Source: Azorinus chamasolen (lineage: Eukaryota; Mollusca; Bivalvia; Cardiida; Solecurtidae). From it: DNA of 64,000 nucleotides. The position numbers were made by a program, and so were the translations under genes. The notes beneath the pieces were generated by a model that searched no databases, was not told where the DNA came from, and saw only the letters and a list, made by a program, of their open reading frames with translations. Shown piece by piece: positions 1 through 53,569 of the stretch (position 1 is the stretch's first letter; every line of letters starts with the position of its first letter). The stretch covers positions 62,230,003-62,294,002 of the forward strand of contig OY755240.1 in the NCBI GenBank assembly GCA_963576725.1, read 5' to 3'.

Positions 1-113
1 CACTGTCTTTAAATCAGCTAACAATATTACCCAATTAAATATTAATTTTATTCTTGTTTTATGAGTTATAGCCTCACATGTTGTCATTTCTTTGTCGTTG
101 AGATTTGTTTTGT

Positions 114-356
114 TTAACCCTTTCCTTCATATAAACGCGCTTTTAGACATTTGAAAACAGAGTAGATCCAGATCAGACGACCCTTATTGAAGACGTCTGA
201 TCAGGGTCTGCTCTATTTGCTAAGGGGATTTAAAAGATATCAAGTTTCTTTAGTGTCTAAAATTGCTATAATGCTCCACTTTCCATAGTTCGCTATAACT
301 TTTTCGTTCAGCAGATACTAATATTTGGAATACACATAGAACAGGGAAAGGGTTAA
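114..356. mobile_element. TTAA-bounded MITE, family E
   Basis: Begins TTAACCCTTTCCTTCAT and ends GGAAAGGGTTAA, with TTAA on both sides. The centre is an imperfect hairpin around GATCAGACG...CGTCTGATC. TTAA targets and CCC ends suggest a piggyBac-type non-autonomous element (inference). Confidence 0.8.
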
Positions 357-527
357 CGGTGACGCAACACATTTAGACTAAATATATGTTGTCGGCGTTA
401 AGCAGGTAAAGAGCAGTTCTATTAACGTTATGTGTGTGTATGTATATGTGTACGCTCACTTACTATGTGCTTCTAGTGTTGCTATAGACTATCGTGTTGA
501 TTCGCCTGCATGACTTCTGTTCTAATT

Positions 528-779
528 TTAACCATTCGCTTGCTATTCACGTCAATATACGTACCTGTAAATAGTGAAGACCCAGATGAGAAGCTCCTGC
601 AGAAGCTGTCTCATCAGGGTCTGCACTATTTACAAGTTTATTGTGCAACCAGTGCAATTCACAGCAGTGATTGCACAGCGACATACTGTGAATACACAGT
701 GAAGATATATGTAAGTATACAACAGGGCATGGGTAAAGAAGGAGGAATGTATTTTAAATTCCAGCAAGCGAAGGTTTAA
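528..779. mobile_element. TTAA-bounded MITE, family D, copy 1
   Basis: Ends read ACCATTCGCTTGC... and ...GCAAGCGAAGG between TTAA sites. Central inverted repeat GATGAGAAGCTCCTGC/GCAGAAGCTGTCTCATC. About 250 bp, the same length as six other copies. Confidence 0.85.
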
Positions 780-827
780 AACAGGACAGCTTATTTAGAT
801 AATATACACATATTCATCTTTATTGAT

Positions 828-1265
828 AATAATTAAATGAAAAAGTAGTAAAGTAAAGCAGGCAAAGCCACATACAAGACGCAATCACCACCAAACATCG
901 ATAGATAGCATGTCACACACACAACTACTCACCCTAACACACGTACATACACGAGATGAACACAGAAAGCATTAACAAACACAAACGTTCTAGAGATAAA
1001 CATTCCAAACATGAACAAAAGCACAAGTACAAAGACACAAGACAGGGAATACCGCCTTGGAACGGTACGTACAAATATGAGTCATGCAGGAAATACCACA
1101 TACAAAACAAACAGCCACTCGAACAGCACCACAAAAAGAAAACACAGCAAATGTACATAACTATCAAATCACAAAGAGACGCACAAAGACAAAACAAACA
1201 AACAATAGGGGGGAAATGGAAGTACTGCCTTGGAACTGTCAGTGACAATAGTCACTGGGTGTATA
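828..1265 (-). mobile_element. Two adjacent RT-element 3' tails (T2 then T1), minus orientation
   Basis: The first part (about 828-1058) is the CA-rich tail whose plus form ends CTTGACTTTACTACTTTT. The second (about 1060-1265) is the other tail class, with GTACTTCCATC and the CACTGACAGTTCC motif. No coding part remains. Confidence 0.65.
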
Positions 1266-1450
1266 ATATGGAAAAAATGTCAAACAGGGAGAGCCACACA
1301 CGAAATGACACCGCACCGAACACCATCAAACAAGAAACGGTAAAGCCACAAGACAAAACATAACAGGACGCATATCAAGACAAAAAAAGTCTTAAATCCG
1401 ACGTCCTCGTTTCGTTTCCGGATTTAAGAAGTCGTCTTCATAGAGTACTA

Positions 1451-2690
1451 AAAGTACAAAAATGAGTCATGCAGGAAACACCACATACAGAACATACAGT
1501 CGCCCGAACAGCAACACAAGGAAACAGCAAATGTACATAACTATAAAAACATTAAGAGACGCACAAAGACAAAACAAATATACAATAGGGGGAAGATGGA
1601 AGTACCGCCTTGGAACTGTCAGTGACAAAAGTCACTGGGGGTTAAACCGGTTTATGGGAGCCCAACCTCACACTTATTCCATCCCCACCCTAAAAGACAA
1701 ACAGTGTAAATAAACGTATCCCCTCAAATCTACAACAACCGCGATGGCAAATACAGTGGTAAAGTGCATGTATAACGAAACCATTTAAGTGAACAAACTG
1801 TTACCACATATCGCTAGTGTACTCAATGATTGAGCTGCAAACAGAGTAACTGTAAAAAAGTAATAAAGGGTACGACAATAACGAAATAGTACAGATATCC
1901 GACGTTCTCCTCCCGTTGCTGTCCAATAATTTTACGAAGTTTGTAAATCACATCACCATAAAATTCAGGATGCGAAATACCGTGTCGCAGAAGCGCCTTG
2001 AGATTACATTGGTACTTGCCAATAAGCGAGAGATTATGACAGTAAAATTTAGAGAAAGGTTTTCTTAGTTTATGGTATCTATATCTTTGCTTAAACAGTT
2101 TTTCAGTTAAAATGAGATTTCGACTGTTAAAATCGTCAACAGATGAACAAGCTCTAGCAAAACGAATAAGTTGAGATATATAAACCCCGTAAGATGGAGC
2201 ACGGGGAACATCCCCGTCAAGATCAGGAAAATATACAATATTAAAATCAAAATCATCTAAACCTTTCTTGTCGGCGTACATGAAAATAGGGCAGTGTGAT
2301 TCCCAACTATGAAATGGTTGACAACCAATCATGCAGTATGTTGTAGCACTTCAGGATCATATCCCTTTTTAATGTATTGTTTTACCCTATGTGATGAACA
2401 AAGTGAGAAAATGGGTATGTCCAGTAATTTTTCGAAGTTTGTAATTAACATCACCATAAAATTCAGGATCTGAAATACAGTGTCGCAGGAGGGCCTTAAG
2501 ATTACACTTGTACTTGACAGTTAAAATCGTCAACAGAAGAGCAAGCCCTAGCGAAACGAAAATTGGAGATATATAAACCCCGTAAGCTGGGGGCACAGGC
2601 AACATCTCCGTCAAGATAAGTGAAATTTACAATATTAAAATCAAACCCGTTTCTTTTGTCATAACGTTTTGTTTTATTGACTGACACTGT
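1451..2690 (-). pseudogene. Truncated Penelope-like RT element, minus strand
   Basis: The 3' tail (T1 class, about 1451-1700) is followed on the minus strand by the C-terminal part of the reverse transcriptase polyprotein: SYGVYISQLIRFARACSS then DDFNSRNL and KTFSKFY-like KPFSKFYCHN. A short internal repeat of the same region lies at 2390-2690. Catalytic motifs are missing, so it is dead. Confidence 0.7.
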
Positions 2691-2770
2691 ATGTATCGTT
2701 CTTAGTACTAGTCCTCACCATGTGTCTAGCTTATTTGTACTTTGCTTATATAAAATGTGGTACTGATTGA

Positions 2771-3095
2771 ACAAATCATAATTGGAAAAGTAGTAAAGTC
2801 AAGCAGGCAAAGCCACATGCAAGACGCAACCACCACCAAAACACCGATAGACAGCATGACACACACACACACACATACACACACACAATCACACACCCAA
2901 ACGCACATGCACACACACACACACGAAATGAACACAGAAAACACCAAAAGACACACAAGAAACAGGGACAAACGTTCCACAACATGAACAAACCACAAGC
3001 ACAAAGACGCAAGGCAAACAAAAGGAAGGGTGACAAAGAGAGTACCGCCTTGGCACGGTCAGCAGCAAAAACACTACTGGGGGTTTAAACCGGTT
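2771..3095 (-). mobile_element. Solo RT-element tail T2, minus orientation, with CA run
   Basis: Starts with AAAAGTAGTAAAGTCAAGC, the reverse of the tail end seen at 42140. Contains a (CA)n stretch at about 2860-2925 and ends at the ACCGCCTTGGCACGGTCAG motif and the CCGGTTT box. Confidence 0.65.
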
Positions 3096-3241
3096 ATAAT
3101 GACTCACTTCTTGTCTGCTGAAACGCATTTCGGGACATATGATTAGCGTCGACACTATGCTTGTAGGAACTAGAACAACTAAGATCACTCGTGTTAAAAT
3201 AGCCATAGCAGCGCCAGATCATTCACATATACTGGACGACC

Positions 3242-3454
3242 GTAACCCTTTCGCTGCCGCACTCTGTCGTCTGCTAACTTTGTTGTCTTCTACAAATTTA
3301 ATTTTTTTTATTTTCCTCATTTTGTTTCAAAAACATAGTAACAGTAACAAATAGTTTGGATCCTGATGAGACGCCGGATTACTCGGCGTCTCATCTGGAT
3401 CCAAACTGTTTGCATAGGTAATCACATATCCGGCATTGGCAGCGAAAGGGTTAA
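3242..3454. mobile_element. TTAA-type MITE, family F, copy 1
   Basis: GTAACCCTTTCGCTGCC at one end and GGCAGCGAAAGGGTTAA at the other. Central hairpin GATGAGACGCCG...CGGCGTCTCATC with flanking GGATCC arms. Confidence 0.8.
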
Positions 3455-3474
3455 ATAAGTTAAGTATCGTATAG

Positions 3475-3945
3475 TTAAAAAATAAAATTGCAGACGCTGT
3501 TTTATTAAATAAGAGTCTGTTCATAAGCAGCAACACTAGCTATGTCCCTAGCACCGTCTTAAGCGGTGTTCAATTTTCAAAACTAATTACATCGAAACTA
3601 TTGATCCGAAAACCAGATTATACAACACTGAGAATATGAAGTACGGGGCGGTTTTTACGGCTGCCACATAGCACTTAACACCTGCTGCTGTGAAATACCA
3701 TAAGTTCTGAAAGAAGGAGATCCTTCGAAAGCAAAAGCAGCAATGCCAAAGAAGAAAATTGCAGACTCGTTTTTATTGAGTTTGTTCATGAACAGTTATG
3801 AAAAGTGCAACACTGCTCACGCCCTAGCACCGGCTTAAGCGGTATTCAATTTTCAAAACTAATGGCATCGAAACTATTGATCCCGAAGGACCAGAAAATA
3901 TAACAACACTCAGAATGACATACGGGACTTTTTACGGCCAAATTT
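3475..3945 (+). repeat. Two copies of repeat family H
   Basis: Two diverged copies in the same orientation (about 3475-3680 and 3695-3945). Shared words: AAATTGCAGACTCG, TCATGAACAG, AGCACCGGCTTAAGCGG, and TATTCAATTTTC. Other copies lie at 22340, 22640, 35815 and 57795, and inverted at 30690 and 45270. No coding capacity; SINE or MITE class not decided. Confidence 0.65.
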
Positions 3946-4149
3946 GATGTTACGTAATTCGGTAGAAAAGATAATTTTACATAAAGCGTGATCTATTAGT
4001 CCTAATAAACCGTTTACTAATAAATATATTAATGAGTTCACGTGTTTTGTTGACCCGAATTTAAGGATTTGGTATGCCTTAATTAATGTCTGTTTGTGCT
4101 TAATATGGGTTAATTGCGTTGAGCAGAAACGGACGTTAATTAATTTAAT

Positions 4150-4860
4150 TAAATGATCATTTTCGTACCGTATGTAAACAACAACCAATACCGCACCACC
4201 CGACATACGTTTTTTCGTTTGTGGACTTGCCTTGATGTTTGTAGATCTTTAACATTTCTTTTAGATAACATATTTGTACGCTATGGGGATACCATATATC
4301 GTCAAGTTGTTGGTATACCTATGGGAAAAAATTGTGCCCCTCTTGTTGCAGATTTGTTTTTGTTTTGCTATGAGAGTGATTTCGTAAAAATGGTAATATT
4401 AAACGAAAATCTCGTTTGAAAATGACTTCTTGATTTACATACTTTACGTCTAACTTCTGGCAAACATGTCATGCTTTCTAGACTTTCCTCCTTATCTATA
4501 TCTTCATTAAAAGAAATTGACGAGCAAGCCGATAAATTCATTTTTAGATCAGATCCTCTCATAGGAACGGCTAGTTTGATACAAAGCTTTACTCTACATG
4601 TTCACAGACCGCACATTGACACATTATCTGAACACCAAAGATTCTTCTTGAAAATTCCTTTTATTAATAAAGGTATTGATTTTATTGACCTCCAAAGTAT
4701 TTTTAGAGACAAAAATGTAATTGACACTATTCCTAAATACTTTAAAAATACAGAACCACCAATTATCAGCTACAAATATAACAAACCCATCAGAAATACA
4801 ATTTTCAACTATAATAAAATTGTGGCCGACCTTAATATTACTACTACTAGGACAGTTTAG
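4150..4860 (+). pseudogene. Rearranged RT-element fragment
   Basis: About 4220-4415 carries the RT fingers/palm piece YRQVVGIPMGKNCAPLVADL. It is followed directly by the N-terminal part of the same polyprotein (FINKGIDFIDLQSIFRDKNV at about 4660-4720), which normally precedes the RT. Order is therefore inverted relative to the copy at 38.9-41.4 kb, by rearrangement or by two abutting truncated copies. Confidence 0.7.
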
Positions 4861-4944
4861 GGAAAGTAGCTTATAATCATCAATTCTCATACCTTACGAT
4901 TCCTTTGCCATTGCAGCCCTTGGGATATGCTGTAGGAATCAATC

Positions 4945-5455
4945 TCTCACTGACCGAATAGATAATCATGTGGTTCCTACCGGTTAGTGATTTCATATTT
5001 ATTGTATATCATATTTATTGCATATATATTGCTTATAATTCACCGACTTGGTATAAATAATCATGTGGTTCCTACCAGTTGGTGATTTTATACTTATTGT
5101 ATATTTATTGCATATCTTTCATTGACTGGGTGGATAATCATGCGGTTCCTACCGGTTAGTGGTTATACATTTATTGTATATCTATTCCATATCTTTCATT
5201 GACCGGGTGGATAATCATGTGGTTCCTACCGGTTAGTGATTTTATATTTATTGTATATATATTGCATACATTTCATTGACTGGATGGACGACCATGCCGT
5301 TCCTTCCGGTTTATGATTTCATATCTATTGTATATTTTTTGTGTATCCTTCACTGACCGTCCGGCTAGTGATTTTTATATTTATTGCACATCTATTGTAA
5401 ATCTTTCATTGTCTGGATAGATAATCATGCGGTTCGTTCCGATTATTGATTTCAT
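4945..5455 (+). repeat. Minisatellite, about seven units of 70-85 bp
   Basis: Diverged tandem units, each with TTCATTGACYGG, GATAATCATG, GGTTCCTACCGGTTAGTGAT and TTTATTGTATAT. It separates two RT-element fragments. Confidence 0.85.
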
Positions 5456-5619
5456 CCATGTACAGCGCTTTTGAACGCACATATCCCGTGTGAAAAGAGC
5501 GCTATATAAATGTGGTATAATAATAATATTAATGATAATATTCCTGATAATTGAGATTGCGTCATATCAAAATTTTGCTATTTTCCGGCTGGTCATGTGA
5601 TTACTGGTAATTTTTAGAT

Positions 5620-7930
5620 AATTAAAGATAAACGTCTACGATCTCTTTTGAATAAAGGTCCCAAATATAGAATACCATCCTTGATAGATTTTAACTCTTG
5701 TCGAATTCAGATTGTGGAAGCTTTACAAAATTTTAGTATTAAATGGTGTCGAAGAGAACATGTTGAGTCTAATGCTCTTTCTAATTGGAAAAAAAAACTA
5801 ATTTTTGATATAATTGACAAACGCATTTCTTTTTATATCTCTAATAAACACCTTATTCCACCTAAACCTAGAATTTCTTTTAGACATCTTAAAAAGCGTA
5901 TACAGCATTTCCATTCAAAATACGTTTTTGTTCCTGCTGATAAGGCATCGAATAATGTGATTATTATTTGACGATAACATTATATCGATGTCTTGAAGCA
6001 GGAAATTATTAATACCAAGTCATACATTTCATTAACTACCGAAGAAAAGACCATCGTTTCAGACCCTGTCAAAAAGTGTGAACAACTTGGAACCGATATT
6101 AAAATTACACAACATAAACTTCCTACAATGTATTGGTTACCAAAACTACATAAAAATATATAAAGCGCGTTTCATTGCAAATTCGAGCTCCTGTACTACT
6201 ACTAAATTGTCTATACTTTTGACTTCTTGTTTAACGAAGGTAAAAGAACATGTAAAAGTCTACTGTGATAAGACTTATGAAAATTCTGGTCTATTAAGAA
6301 CTTTTCAGAAGTCTTATACAAACTTGGGAACAAAAGGTATATTGCATCCACTGTAAGTACGTACGGTTTTTCTACTTTGTACACAACTCTTCCTCATATT
6401 TTAATTAAAGATAAACTGACTAACTTAATCCATAAAGTATTTGCCTAGGAAAAACATCAATTCTGGCATGTAATGCTGAAAAAACTTTCTTTACTGGCGA
6501 GCAAATGAATATTACACCAATTGGACTTGCTTAGAAGTCATTTTTGCCTTTCTTTTGGATAACATATTTGTACGTTATGGGAATGCTATATACCGTCAGG
6601 TAATTGGTATTCCTATGGGTACAAATTGTGCACCACTTGTCGCACATTTGTTTTTGTACTGCTATGAGAGCGATTTCATGTTACGTTTGAATCCACAATC
6701 ACAAGAAGATGTTATAAAAGCCTTCAATGAAACTTCACGATATTTGGATGATATTTTTAACTTAGATAACCCTTTCTTTGATGCTCTGATTCCTACAATT
6801 TATCCTAAAGAACTCAAATTGAATAAAGCTAACCCGTCCGACAATTATGCAGCTTTTCTTGATCTAGACCTTAAAATTGATAATGGAATTATTTCTTCTA
6901 AAATATATGACAAAAGAGATGATTTTGATTTTAATATTGTAAATTTCCCACATCTGGACGGAGATGTTCCCCGTGCCCCATCTTACGGGGTTTATATATC
7001 TCAACTTATTCGTTTTGCTAGAGCTTGTTCATCTATTGACGATTTTAACAGTCGATATCTCAGTTTAACTGAAAAGCTGCTTAAGCAATGATATAGATAC
7101 CATAAACTAAGAAAACCTTTCTCTAAATTTTACTATCGAAATCTCTCACTTACATGTTTTGGCAAGTACCAATGTAATCTCAAGGCACTTCTGCGACACG
7201 GTATTCACATCCTGAATTTTATGGTGATGTGATTTATAAATTTCGTAATATTATTGGACATACCCATTTTCTCACTTTGTTCATCAAGTATGTTAAGAAA
7301 ATCATTAAAAAGGGATATGATCCTATAGTACTACAACATACTGCATGTTTGGTTGTCAACCCTTTTACAGTTGGCAATCACGCTGGCCTCTTTGCATGTA
7401 CGCCTACAAGAAAGGTTTAGTACTCTATGAAGGCGACCTCTTAAATCCAGAAACGGAAGGAGGACGTAGGATATCTGTACTATTTCGTTTTGGTCGTACC
7501 CTTTATTACTTTTCTACAGTTACTCTGTTTGCAGCTCAATCATTGAGTACACTAGCGATAGGTGGTAACAGTTTGTTCACTTAAATGTTTTCGTTATACA
7601 TGCACTTTACCACTTTTTTGCCGTCGCGCGGTTGTTGTAGATTAGTCGGAGAGGGGATACGTTTATTTACAATGTTTGTCTTTTAGGGTGGGGATGGAAT
7701 AAGTGTGAGGTTGGGCGCCCATAAACCGGTTTAACCCCCAGTGACTTTTGTCACTGACCGTTCAAAGGCGGTACTTCCATCTTCCCCCTATTGTATGTTT
7801 GTTGTGTCTGTGTGCGTCTCTTGATGTTTTTATAGTTATGTACATTTGCTGTTTCGTTGCGTTGCTGTTCGGGCGACTGTATGTTCTGTATGTGGTGTTT
7901 CCTGAATGACTCATTTTTGTACGCTTAGCT
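5620..7930 (+). pseudogene. Penelope-like RT element with T1 tail, multiply frameshifted
   Basis: Reads from KGPKYRIPSLIDFNSC and KWCRREHV (about 5650-5800) through PADKASNNVIII, WLPKLHK, the RT motifs GIPMGTNCAPLVAH and SRYLDDIF (about 6610-6760), KIYDKRDDFDFNIVNF, to the C-terminal SYGVYISQLI part. The frame is broken by stops and shifts at about 5970, 6165, 6450, 7090 and 7230. The tail (about 7440-7930) ends at the CTGAATGACTCATTTTTGTAC word. The palm Asp pair is present but the copy cannot encode one protein. No GIY-YIG domain was seen, so assignment to Penelope-like elements is tentative. Confidence 0.75.
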
Positions 7931-9240
7931 TAAAACCTGATACACAATCTGATGTTATTGATGTCTTTTAACAAAAGTTCTGGGTATCTAGGTATTTAGA
8001 CGATATTTAAATTCGGATAACCCTTCTTTGAAAATATGGTTTCTTCTATTTATCCAAAAGAACTTATTTTAAACAAAGCGAATCGATCCGATATTCAGGC
8101 TTCCATTTTAGATTTGAATCTTTCCATCATTAATGATAAAGTTTCGTCTGAAATAAACGACAAAAGGGAATATTTTTATTTCAAAATTGTTAATTATCCT
8201 TCTCTAGATGGAGATGTGACCCGTTTTACATCTTATTGGATTCACATTTCTCAACTTATTCGCTTTGCCGGAGCCTGTCCTTTGCTAGAAGAATTTAATA
8301 GTTGTAATTTAGTTATAACATATAAACTTCGATTATTTCATAATTTTATTATCGAAATTTCCCTCTCATTAGTAAGTATAACAGCAACGTACTGCAACAA
8401 GGTACCCCCCCCCCCGAATTATATTGTCATGTTATCTACAAACTTAGGAAAAATCTCGGTCATATCCATCTTCACGATTTGTTTATGAAACGCATTAAAC
8501 CTTTTGGAAAAAAGGTTATGACCCAATTATATTGCAACAGACTGCATGTTTGGTTATCGACCCCTTTACAGTCGGTCGCTACGCCTCCCTCTTTGCTTGC
8601 GCGATGACAGGCCGAGGGTAGTACTCTATGATGGTATACTCTTAAACCCAGAAACGGGATGATCTTTTCCCATTCGAGCCCTTAACGGCTGCCCTGCAGT
8701 TGCTCTGACTTCAGCAAAGTCATTGAGTACATATTTGACGGACTTTCACAGTTGTTTTGCTATGGTTTACTTTTGTACAGTCTTAACGTCTTCTATGTTG
8801 TGGGAAAGTCCGGCGGGGATACCTTTATTTAAACTGTTTGTTTAGCTAGGGTGGCTTTGAGATACGTGTGAGATACGTTAGGACGTCTGTAAACCGGTTT
8901 AAACCCAAGTGGTGGTTTTGCAACTGACCGTTCCACGGCGATACTTTCTGTTATCCTTGCTTTTGTTTGTATAGTGTCTTTGTGTCTTTGTACTTGTGTG
9001 TTTGTTTAGGTTTGTAGTTTTAGTCTCGTGTGTGTGTTTGTGTGTGTTCACCCTTACATTTGTGTTGGTCTGGTGTCTTTGTACTTGTGCGTTTGTTCTT
9101 GTTAAAATTTTCCATTTCATGTGTGTGTGTATTACTTGCTTTCTATCGATGTTTTGGTGATGGTGGCGTTTTGTGTGCGGCTATTCCTGCTTGACTTTAC
9201 TACTTTTTCATTTACATTTCGCTGTTGGCATTTTAAGATG
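7925..9240 (+). pseudogene. Second RT-element fragment with T2 tail
   Basis: Begins inside the RT (SLKPDTQSDV-like, YLDDI-like) about 7925 and runs through the C-terminal region, with many changes, to about 8640. A tail follows: TTCAGCAAAGTCATTGAGTA, a CCGGTTT box, a GT-rich stretch, and CTTGACTTTACTACTTTTTC at its end. A poly-C run at 8404 breaks the frame. Confidence 0.68.
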
Positions 9241-9581
9241 TTCTTTTTGTGCGAAATGTACAATACCATAAATTTTGCAGCTGTTTATAATGTAAACGGC
9301 ATTCACCCCACACCTTATATAAGTTATATAACGAATACAGTCCGTACAAATATATGTGCGTTAATATTGTAGCTTTAAAGTAATACAAGTAATGGTAATC
9401 CAGTTATAATCACTGTTGACTATATCTCGCTTTCCTGATCATATGAAAAAATTTATAAAGACCCTTTGTTGACGGGCAGGTCGTATGAAGTCAATGTGGA
9501 GTGAAGCATCGGTCAAATGTAGTTTGCCCTAGGTCACACTCAGCACCAACTGAAACAATACTGCCTTTACTTTATTTGTAG

Positions 9582-50850
<41,269 letters not shown>

Positions 50851-51025
50851 AAAATAAGGAACTCTATAGCGTGCACTGATATGTGGATTAAATACGAAGT
50901 GCATAACTTGAAAATCTAAATGTTACTGACACGTCGTGAATTGATTATCCGATAGGTATAGAAATGCTAATGTATAATGTGTTTATTATGCAGTTGCTGT
51001 CTCGAAGCTCTATAATGTTTGTTGT

Positions 51026-51275
51026 TTAACCATTCTCTTGCTGAATTTTAAAATACATTTCTCCTTATTTACCCATGCCCTGTTGTATAATTACATATAT
51101 ATTCACTGTGTACAAGTATTTCGCTGTGCAATCACTGCTGTGGAGTGCACTGGTTGCACAATCAACTTGTAAATAGTGCAGACCCTGATGAGACAGCTCC
51201 TGCAGGAGCTGTCTCATCTGGATCTTCACTATTTACAGGTAGGTATATTGACGTGAATAGCAATCGAAGGGTTAA
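51026..51275. mobile_element. TTAA-bounded MITE, family D, copy 5
   Basis: TTAACCATTCTCTTGCTG to GCAATCGAAGGGTTAA; begins 176 bp after the ABCC5-like stop codon. A truncated E-like piece follows to about 51360. Confidence 0.88.
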
Positions 51276-51639
51276 CCCATGTGTGCCCAGTGTCCTATAA
51301 AAAGACATAGGCAATATGTGTAGGAGCCCTTTGATCAGGGTCTGCACTGTTTGCTTAACATGTCATTGTGAATGGCTTATACTAGATAAATGTTGTATAT
51401 TGTGTTCCCTCAATTTGGATGGGTTCCAAAATAAGACTAGGCGGGCTTTCCTTAAAATATGTAAATAAATGAAGTAATCCTTATCCTATTCCTGTATCCG
51501 TGACTTGACTCGTATGGAGAAGAAGTCAAAAGAACACAAGACTTAAATTAGAGCAGATTTGTTTTTCACATTGGGATGAAGGTTAATCAACACCGCAGTA
51601 ACAAAACAAATAATGAAATTACAGGCAATAAATACCGTT

Positions 51640-51889
51640 TTAACCCTTCGCTTGCTATTCGCGTCAATAAACCTACCAGTAAATAGTGAAGACCCAGATG
51701 AGACAGCTCCTGTAGGAGCTGTCTCATCAGGGTCTGCACTATTTACAAGTTGATTGTGCAACCAGTGCACTCCACAGCAGTGATTGCACAGCGGAATACG
51801 TGTACACAGTGAAGATATGTGTAATTATACAACAGGGCATGGGTAAAGACGGAGAAATGTATTTTAAAATTCAGCAAGAGAAGGGTTAA
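51640..51889. mobile_element. TTAA-bounded MITE, family D, copy 6
   Basis: TTAACCCTTCGCTTGC to GAGAAGGGTTAA, opposite orientation to copy 5, central palindrome CAGCTCCTGTAGGAGCTG. Confidence 0.9.
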
Positions 51890-51924
51890 CAGAGCTACAG
51901 ATAACGATGCGTACCCAAATGCCA

Positions 51925-51990
51925 AAATCGTCACTTCTCAACCAAGAGATGATTCTAAAGAGTGGTCACAGCATAGGGTTTGGTGGAGAA
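51925..51990. mobile_element. Partial hairpin, family A
   Basis: Only the right arm is complete: GATTCTAAAGAGTGGTCACA and AGGGTTTGGTGGAGAAA. Confidence 0.65.
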
Positions 51991-52817
51991 ATAAATAAGT
52001 TATACTTGAAAATATTGTAATTTACACATCTTATCTGGAGCTCTGAATTTATTGTTGCATGTACATGTATATATATGAAGTGCGTTTATTCATAAGTGTA
52101 CTGTTTAATATTCTAAATTTGTTTGAATTATATTTTAATCAGTTATAGGTATCCAGTTTGGTTTAAAACTGACTTTGGTTAGTATCTATAATGTTAATCA
52201 TGGAATGTTCTATTATCATTATTCATCTAAATTCAAACGCAAACTCATAGTCATGCTTTGGAACCGAAATACAAATACAAATATGGTTCCAACCAATTAA
52301 ACTACTTGGTCAAAAGATGTCTCGGCAATATGGCCTATCACACTAAATCATATGTACAGCGATGAATCCGAGCTAAATTATGCTGAGCAACTAGCTGAAT
52401 ATGTTCTGGGTAAAGCCTGTCTGAACTTAACAGTACATCGCCGTGAAATTGCTGTACCGAGTCCAACATGTTCTGTCGATGAATAGTAAGAACAAGGGAA
52501 GCGGCATGCCAATATTCTGTTGCTATAGGTTTAGAAGATATTCCGTGCTGACGAATACAAAGATAGATATCGGTCCGCTAGGGTAATACAACCACTAACA
52601 TTCTATTGGTGTAGAGTTATTGTATGTGTCAAATCGTAGCTAGATATAATAAATGTATGTATCATGTGTCATGGAATTCCAGTTCATATTATATAATAAA
52701 AGGTATGCTCTGTTAGACTAGCCTTGAGTGACAGCTAAGTTTATGTAACCATAAGAATGTAGAGTAACGTGGTCAAAATATCACGATTACTAGAAACTAG
52801 CATGGTCTAAGCATATA
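51991..52817. other. Convergent intergenic stretch without recognised features
   Basis: About 830 bp AT-rich sequence between the two genes. I see no open frame, splice pattern or familiar repeat here. Confidence 0.5.
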
Positions 52818-53194
52818 CAGTAAAACCCATCTAACCCGGAATTCTAGCAGAGAAAATTAGATACAGTAGAACCCCGCTAATGCGACCACTTAATGAATAA
52901 ACATGGATGTCTTTATAAGCAGGCGGTTGCCTAATGCAGGACAAAAGTAAAGCAGAAAGCTCCTAGAGGAGCTTTCTGCATTACTTTTGGCCTGCATAAA
53001 GCTACCACCTGCATCTAGCACCCATAATTATACCTCTTTTAGGTGGTCGCATTAGCGGGGTTTTACTGTACTTTTCTGCAGGTGTACACCTAGAGGAGCT
53101 TTCTGTATTACTTTCATCCTTAATCAAGCTGCTACCTGTCTTCAAGACCGATATTTATACTAAAATGAAAGTCCGGTTTATAAGGGGTTTACTG
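52818..53194. mobile_element. Family C MITE split by another family C MITE
   Basis: Outer element CAGTAAAACCCATCTAACCC to ATAAGGGGTTTACTG, with TA flanks. It is interrupted at 52864-53068 by a complete second element. Confidence 0.85.
52864..53068. mobile_element. Inner family C MITE
   Basis: CAGTAGAACCCCGCTAATGC to GCATTAGCGGGGTTTTACTG, TA at both borders; centre AAAGCTCCTAGAGGAGCTTT. Confidence 0.9.
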
Positions 53195-53569
53195 TACTAG
53201 AAAGTAGCACAGACTCAACATATATTTCCTTTGTCTAAGTATAACTTTTACCTCTGAACGGACGTATGATGGATGAGCCACACATCTTTTTATATCAAAA
53301 GCTGTCAAGATCTTTGCATACAGTGTACATAGATTAAAGGGTTCCCGACCTTTATTCAGGGTTTGCATTGCTTGTCATAAAATAATTTTCTTCAATGACA
53401 AATGGGTTTTTTAATCAATATACAAAACGGGAGGAGCAGTTTTAATTATTCAGCTGATTAACGTAGGCAAAGCGATCTGACATTTTTAAAACAAAAAAAC
53501 TATCTCGAACTAACTCGAACTTCGAGATTATTCAAAGTAAAAGGTCGATCCTTCCAATACAGAATTGTT

